DNA of 64,000 nt, from NCBI GenBank assembly GCA_054601695.1, contig BAAHQB010000069.1, positions 744,001-808,000 of the forward strand, read 5' to 3'. A program made the translations under genes and the position numbers. Below, piece by piece: positions 39,085 to 64,000 of this stretch (its first letter is position 1; every line of letters begins with the position of its first letter). Source of the DNA: Amorphochlora amoebiformis (taxonomy: Eukaryota > Cercozoa > Chlorarachniophyceae). The notes beneath the pieces are model-generated. The model saw only the letters and a program-made list of their open reading frames with translations. It ran no database searches and was not told the DNA's origin.

Positions 39085-40369
39085 AGCACTGCACGTTCAC
39101 AACATACATATATTGTAATGGAACCCAGTTCGTTTGCGTAGAAGCCGCTGGTAAACGACAGCAGATGGCGAAGCGTGACTCGAGATCGACGATCAGAAGG
39201 ATCCTGTGTGCAAATAGATTACTTGAAAACCCTCAGCAAATCGAAAACTAGCCTCGCTTTTTCAAAAAATTGTACGTATATAGCGGAGATGTTATTACAC
39301 AGTGTTGGAGAAAGGTAGTAAACCTTTGTCCAGTAGTGTAGATAGGTGCTGACGGGTTCATCGAGGTCAACATATCCATCCTTCACTGCTCCTAAGATGG
39401 CTACAATAGGCCAAAAAAAGTAATAAATATTTATTGACCTTTGAAGTGTTATAAACTATGCATGCATTATTCCATATATGTGTGCAGAACACTCTAGATG
39501 GGAATAAACTTTTATTTTTCTTGCTCTTTAGTTTGGACGATGGAAAGGTATCTACTGGTTAAACATTACCATGCTGAGGGCATCTTATACGTTAAAGAAT
39601 ATTACCGAGCGCTGAGGGCATCTTAGACGAGGAGGCCATGAGCAGATTGGTATTTAAATTCACCTCAGACCCCACTAACAATTGGTAAAACGGTCAAGAA
39701 AATGAACTGATGTGTTGATGTACAAAGAGAGTCGGAAGAAAAGGGGTCACGGGAGGACATGTCTGCTGGGGTGCGTACAGTTTGAAATAATACATGGTGT
39801 CAGCATATGTGCACATGAATGAGGAGGGATGTCCATGTGTATTGGCCTTCACTGGAAAGGTGACTTTTGAGTAGTTATCCCAACCTTGGTACGAGTACAC
39901 TCGCCCAGTTTCGTTTCCCACGGTGAACGCCTAGTAACATCATCAAGGAGTAGTTCATTCCGTTATATTTGCGATGACGTCGACACGATGTCATGATATT
40001 GATTCATGGTCGGCGCCATCACGTTCGATACGGAACGATTGGTAGACACGATCGAGGCACCATGAACACCGCATTCGACACCGCATTCGACACCACATTC
40101 GACACCACATTCGACGCCATATTCGGCATATCGCCACCCATGAAGACCGAGGAAGGAAAAAATTAGCACAGTTTACATATCAAACGAAAGAAAAGAAAAG
40201 AATTTGCTACGTAATCGGTGAGGTAGCTCGTCCCATTGATATTGGACAAGGAAGCGAGGTTCAGGATGAACCCGACGAGCGGCCAACGTGGGTCGTTCGC
40301 GGGATCAGCCGCACGTACAGGCCTCCCGCCCACTGTCACAACGCAAAACGCGGCAAGCACGGCCTTCAT
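32467..40369 (-). CDS. Secreted serine beta-lactamase-like hydrolase, 406 aa, 14 exons
   Basis: Serine hydrolase of the beta-lactamase / penicillin-binding-protein family (class C-like). Exons: 40369-40211, 39930-39853, 39663-39606, 39400-39324, 39203-39125, 38308-38235, 37677-37624, 36714-36607, 35552-35415, 34732-34665, 33821-33773, 33434-33339, 33159-33087, 32576-32467 (TAA). All phases agree (1,221 nt). Exon 1 gives a signal peptide ([15 protein letters not shown] then RPVRA). Motifs in order: [14 protein letters not shown]; the SxxK nucleophile in [56 protein letters not shown] at the Tyr-motif position; [46 protein letters not shown]; and [17 protein letters not shown] near the end. Four extra cysteines (NCMG, YADC, IECW, PACK) could form disulfides in the secreted enzyme. 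The substrate is unknown; an esterase or peptidase role is as likely as beta-lactam hydrolysis. It is divergent from the receptor gene. Confidence 0.94.
32932..33058. repeat. (TTGATG)n tract beside a hydrolase 5' splice site
   Basis: About 21 hexamers of GATGTT type with a few GTTGCT and GTTGTT variants. On the minus strand they begin about 25 bases after the donor of exon 33159-33087. The His/Gln and Val/Asp frames are repeat translations. Confidence 0.93.
33578..33780 (-). repeat. Exon end and donor of the hydrolase repeated three times
   Basis: A 60-80 bp unit containing GTAGATATACGTACATGC and CTAACCTTGCAAGCC occurs three times. On the minus strand each copy reads GGCTTGCAAG/GTTA, which is the end of exon 33821-33773 with its donor. 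The lowest copy extends with an extra 30 bp. Confidence 0.9.
34850..35060. repeat. Minisatellite with TCTTACATGTGTTGGACGC
   Basis: Four to five diverged copies of a 45-60 bp unit in the hydrolase intron between exons 35552-35415 and 34732-34665. The Cys/Trp/Tyr-rich plus-strand frame across it is a repeat translation. Confidence 0.8.
36417..36600. repeat. (GGCAAT)n tract immediately after a hydrolase donor
   Basis: About 30 hexamers of GGCAAT with GGTAAT and GACAAT variants. On the minus strand the tract starts about seven bases after the donor of exon 36714-36607. Confidence 0.93.
37230..37530. repeat. Long-unit repeat, about 80 bp
   Basis: Four diverged copies containing TCGTAGTATGATCGCCAATA and AGAATGATTGAGTATATC. 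It lies in the hydrolase intron between exons 37677-37624 and 36714-36607. Confidence 0.75.
37790..38230. repeat. 29-bp minisatellite next to a hydrolase donor
   Basis: About 15 copies of a 29-bp unit (ATTCGAATGCATTCGAGG plus TATGTGGAGTG) with CATAGCCCAAGTG variants. It begins about 10 bases after the donor of exon 38308-38235 on the minus strand. The central palindrome TTCGAATGCATTCGA recurs in every copy. Confidence 0.92.
40060..40125. repeat. Short 12-bp repeat in hydrolase intron 1
   Basis: Five copies of CATTCGACACCG/CCAC in the intron between the signal-peptide exon and exon 2. Confidence 0.85.
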
Positions 40370-41035
40370 CGTCTGTGACCGGAATCTGGGTTCATCGGGG
40401 ATAGATGATACATCTGCACAACTTCTGCACAACATCTGCAAAAGACGGCATAACCTACGGCAATGTCACGGCCTCGTAATTTGAGAATTTTGAACAATTT
40501 GGAAGACGTTTGTTTTCCAGGGGAAATCACCTGAACTTCTTTTCTGTAACTGTCAGATAGGTCCTATTATCAAGCAGTGAAGCCAGGCTTTAGGCAGAAG
40601 TACCAGAATACATGCATAAGGAGTACCCAAACCAAACAAGGCGGAAAAGGCTTCAGACACGTGGCTTCGGCTTATGGGGAAAGGGTCTGACAGCTGAACT
40701 CGACAGTCTCCGTTGGAACACGGTACGTATTAGTTGAGAGAAACTGATGCCGATCTTTTCAAGGACAAAGTACCAAGTGGTTTTCAACGAGGTTTTTGGT
40801 TCTCTTTTCATTGAATTCGATTTCAACAAGCAGAACCTAAACCAATTCGAATGAAATACCACAAAAAATGCTGTGCGTATCTCTTTAAGAGAGCAGACCA
40901 TGGAATCCACTTGAAGTCGCTCTCTGACGCTGTTGCATGCAAAGACATGTCAATGAAGGGTGTGGATTTTGATGAATTCTGATGGATTTTGTTTTGAGGT
41001 GTGGCGTGTCTGTGTGTGCGACAAGCTTCCTGGAT
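40370..41035. promoter_or_regulatory. Divergent intergenic region, hydrolase and receptor
   Basis: The 666-bp spacer separates the ATG of the secreted hydrolase (minus) from the ATG of the receptor (plus), so it should hold both promoters. No (TA)n tract is present, which is exceptional for this window. I see no certain TATA element, and the open frames on both strands look like chance. Confidence 0.55.
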
Positions 41036-63223
<22,188 letters not shown>

Positions 63224-63268
63224 GTGTGCATATTTACATATCTTACATTTATGCATCCATACATTATA

Positions 63269-63325
<57 letters not shown>

Positions 63326-63326
63326 A

Positions 63327-63358
<32 letters not shown>

Positions 63359-63479
63359 GATATTCATATATATATATACATATATATATGTGTGTGTGTG
63401 ATGATATATGTGTGTATATGTGTATGTATGCGTATATATGTATATGTTAAATGCATACATATAATGTGTGTACATATAT

Positions 63480-63519
<40 letters not shown>

Positions 63520-63535
63520 CGTGTGTGTACATATG

Positions 63536-63592
<57 letters not shown>

Positions 63593-63799
63593 TTATACAT
63601 ATTATATATAAATACATATATATATATATACATACATATATATTTATATATATATATATATAATATATACATATTTATATGTATATATATATACATATAT
63701 ATGTATATATATATTTGTATGTATGTATGCATATTATGTATTTTATACAAACGTGTTTTATATGTATATATGTGTATATGTATATATATGTATATGTAC

Positions 63800-63837
<38 letters not shown>

Positions 63838-64000
63838 GTGTGTGTGTGTTTATGTGTGAGAGTGTGTGTGTGTGTGTGTTTGCATGTGTGTATGTACGTA
63901 TATATGTACATATGTCTGAAAAATGTATATTTATATTTGTCTAAAATGTTATTCATCACACATTTATACTTTTACACACATCTAAATAATGTACATTTGT
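63224..64000. other. Receptor intron reaching the window edge
   Basis: (TA)n, (TG)n and TATG tracts only. No exon is seen here, so the next receptor exon lies outside the window. Confidence 0.7.

Overview
The window is nuclear DNA of a eukaryote. It has no bacterial operon structure. Genes are cut into many very short exons (10 to about 190 nt, plus one of 1 kb) with GT..AG junctions, and the introns are packed with (TA)n microsatellites and private minisatellites. An ammonium transporter together with a secreted beta-lactamase-like enzyme suggests a free-living, perhaps algal, protist rather than an obligate parasite. The sequence alone does not fix the lineage. Almost all long open frames made of Tyr/Ile, Tyr/Ile/His or Arg/Glu are translations of repeats. 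The real genes were found by chaining exons whose splice phases agree.

Layout. 1-1,150: CTAG-rich DNA without a supported gene. 2,518-4,422 (minus): a possible small unknown gene. 4,834-7,076 (minus): five phase-linked exons that are either the C-terminal tail of the next gene or a separate gene. 7,629-18,545 (minus): Amt-family ammonium transporter, at least 23 exons, first exon not found. 19,500-19,950: a large inverted minisatellite. 20,677-21,175 (minus): fragment of an unknown gene. 21,709-23,779: a 2.07-kb hAT DNA transposon with matching ends, an apparent 8-bp target duplication and a broken transposase. 24,427-30,919 (minus): a divergent cyclin of 772 residues, 11 exons. 30,850-31,434 (minus): an overlapping unassigned pair of exons. 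31,550-32,466: CTAG-rich intergenic DNA. 32,467-40,369 (minus): secreted serine beta-lactamase-like hydrolase, 14 exons, 406 residues. 41,036-63,223 and beyond (plus): a receptor with a class-C-GPCR/ANF-receptor type ligand-binding ectodomain followed by several membrane segments; its 3' end lies outside the window.

The hydrolase and the receptor are divergently transcribed from a 0.67-kb spacer. The other main genes all lie on the minus strand. The genes do not form an obvious pathway.

The most unusual feature is genomic. Blocks that include exon edges and splice sites are repeatedly duplicated into the adjoining intron. Often the two copies sit on either side of a (TA)n tract. The copies range from degenerate pseudo-exons to an in-frame 48-bp triplication that carries three 5' splice sites in the cyclin gene.
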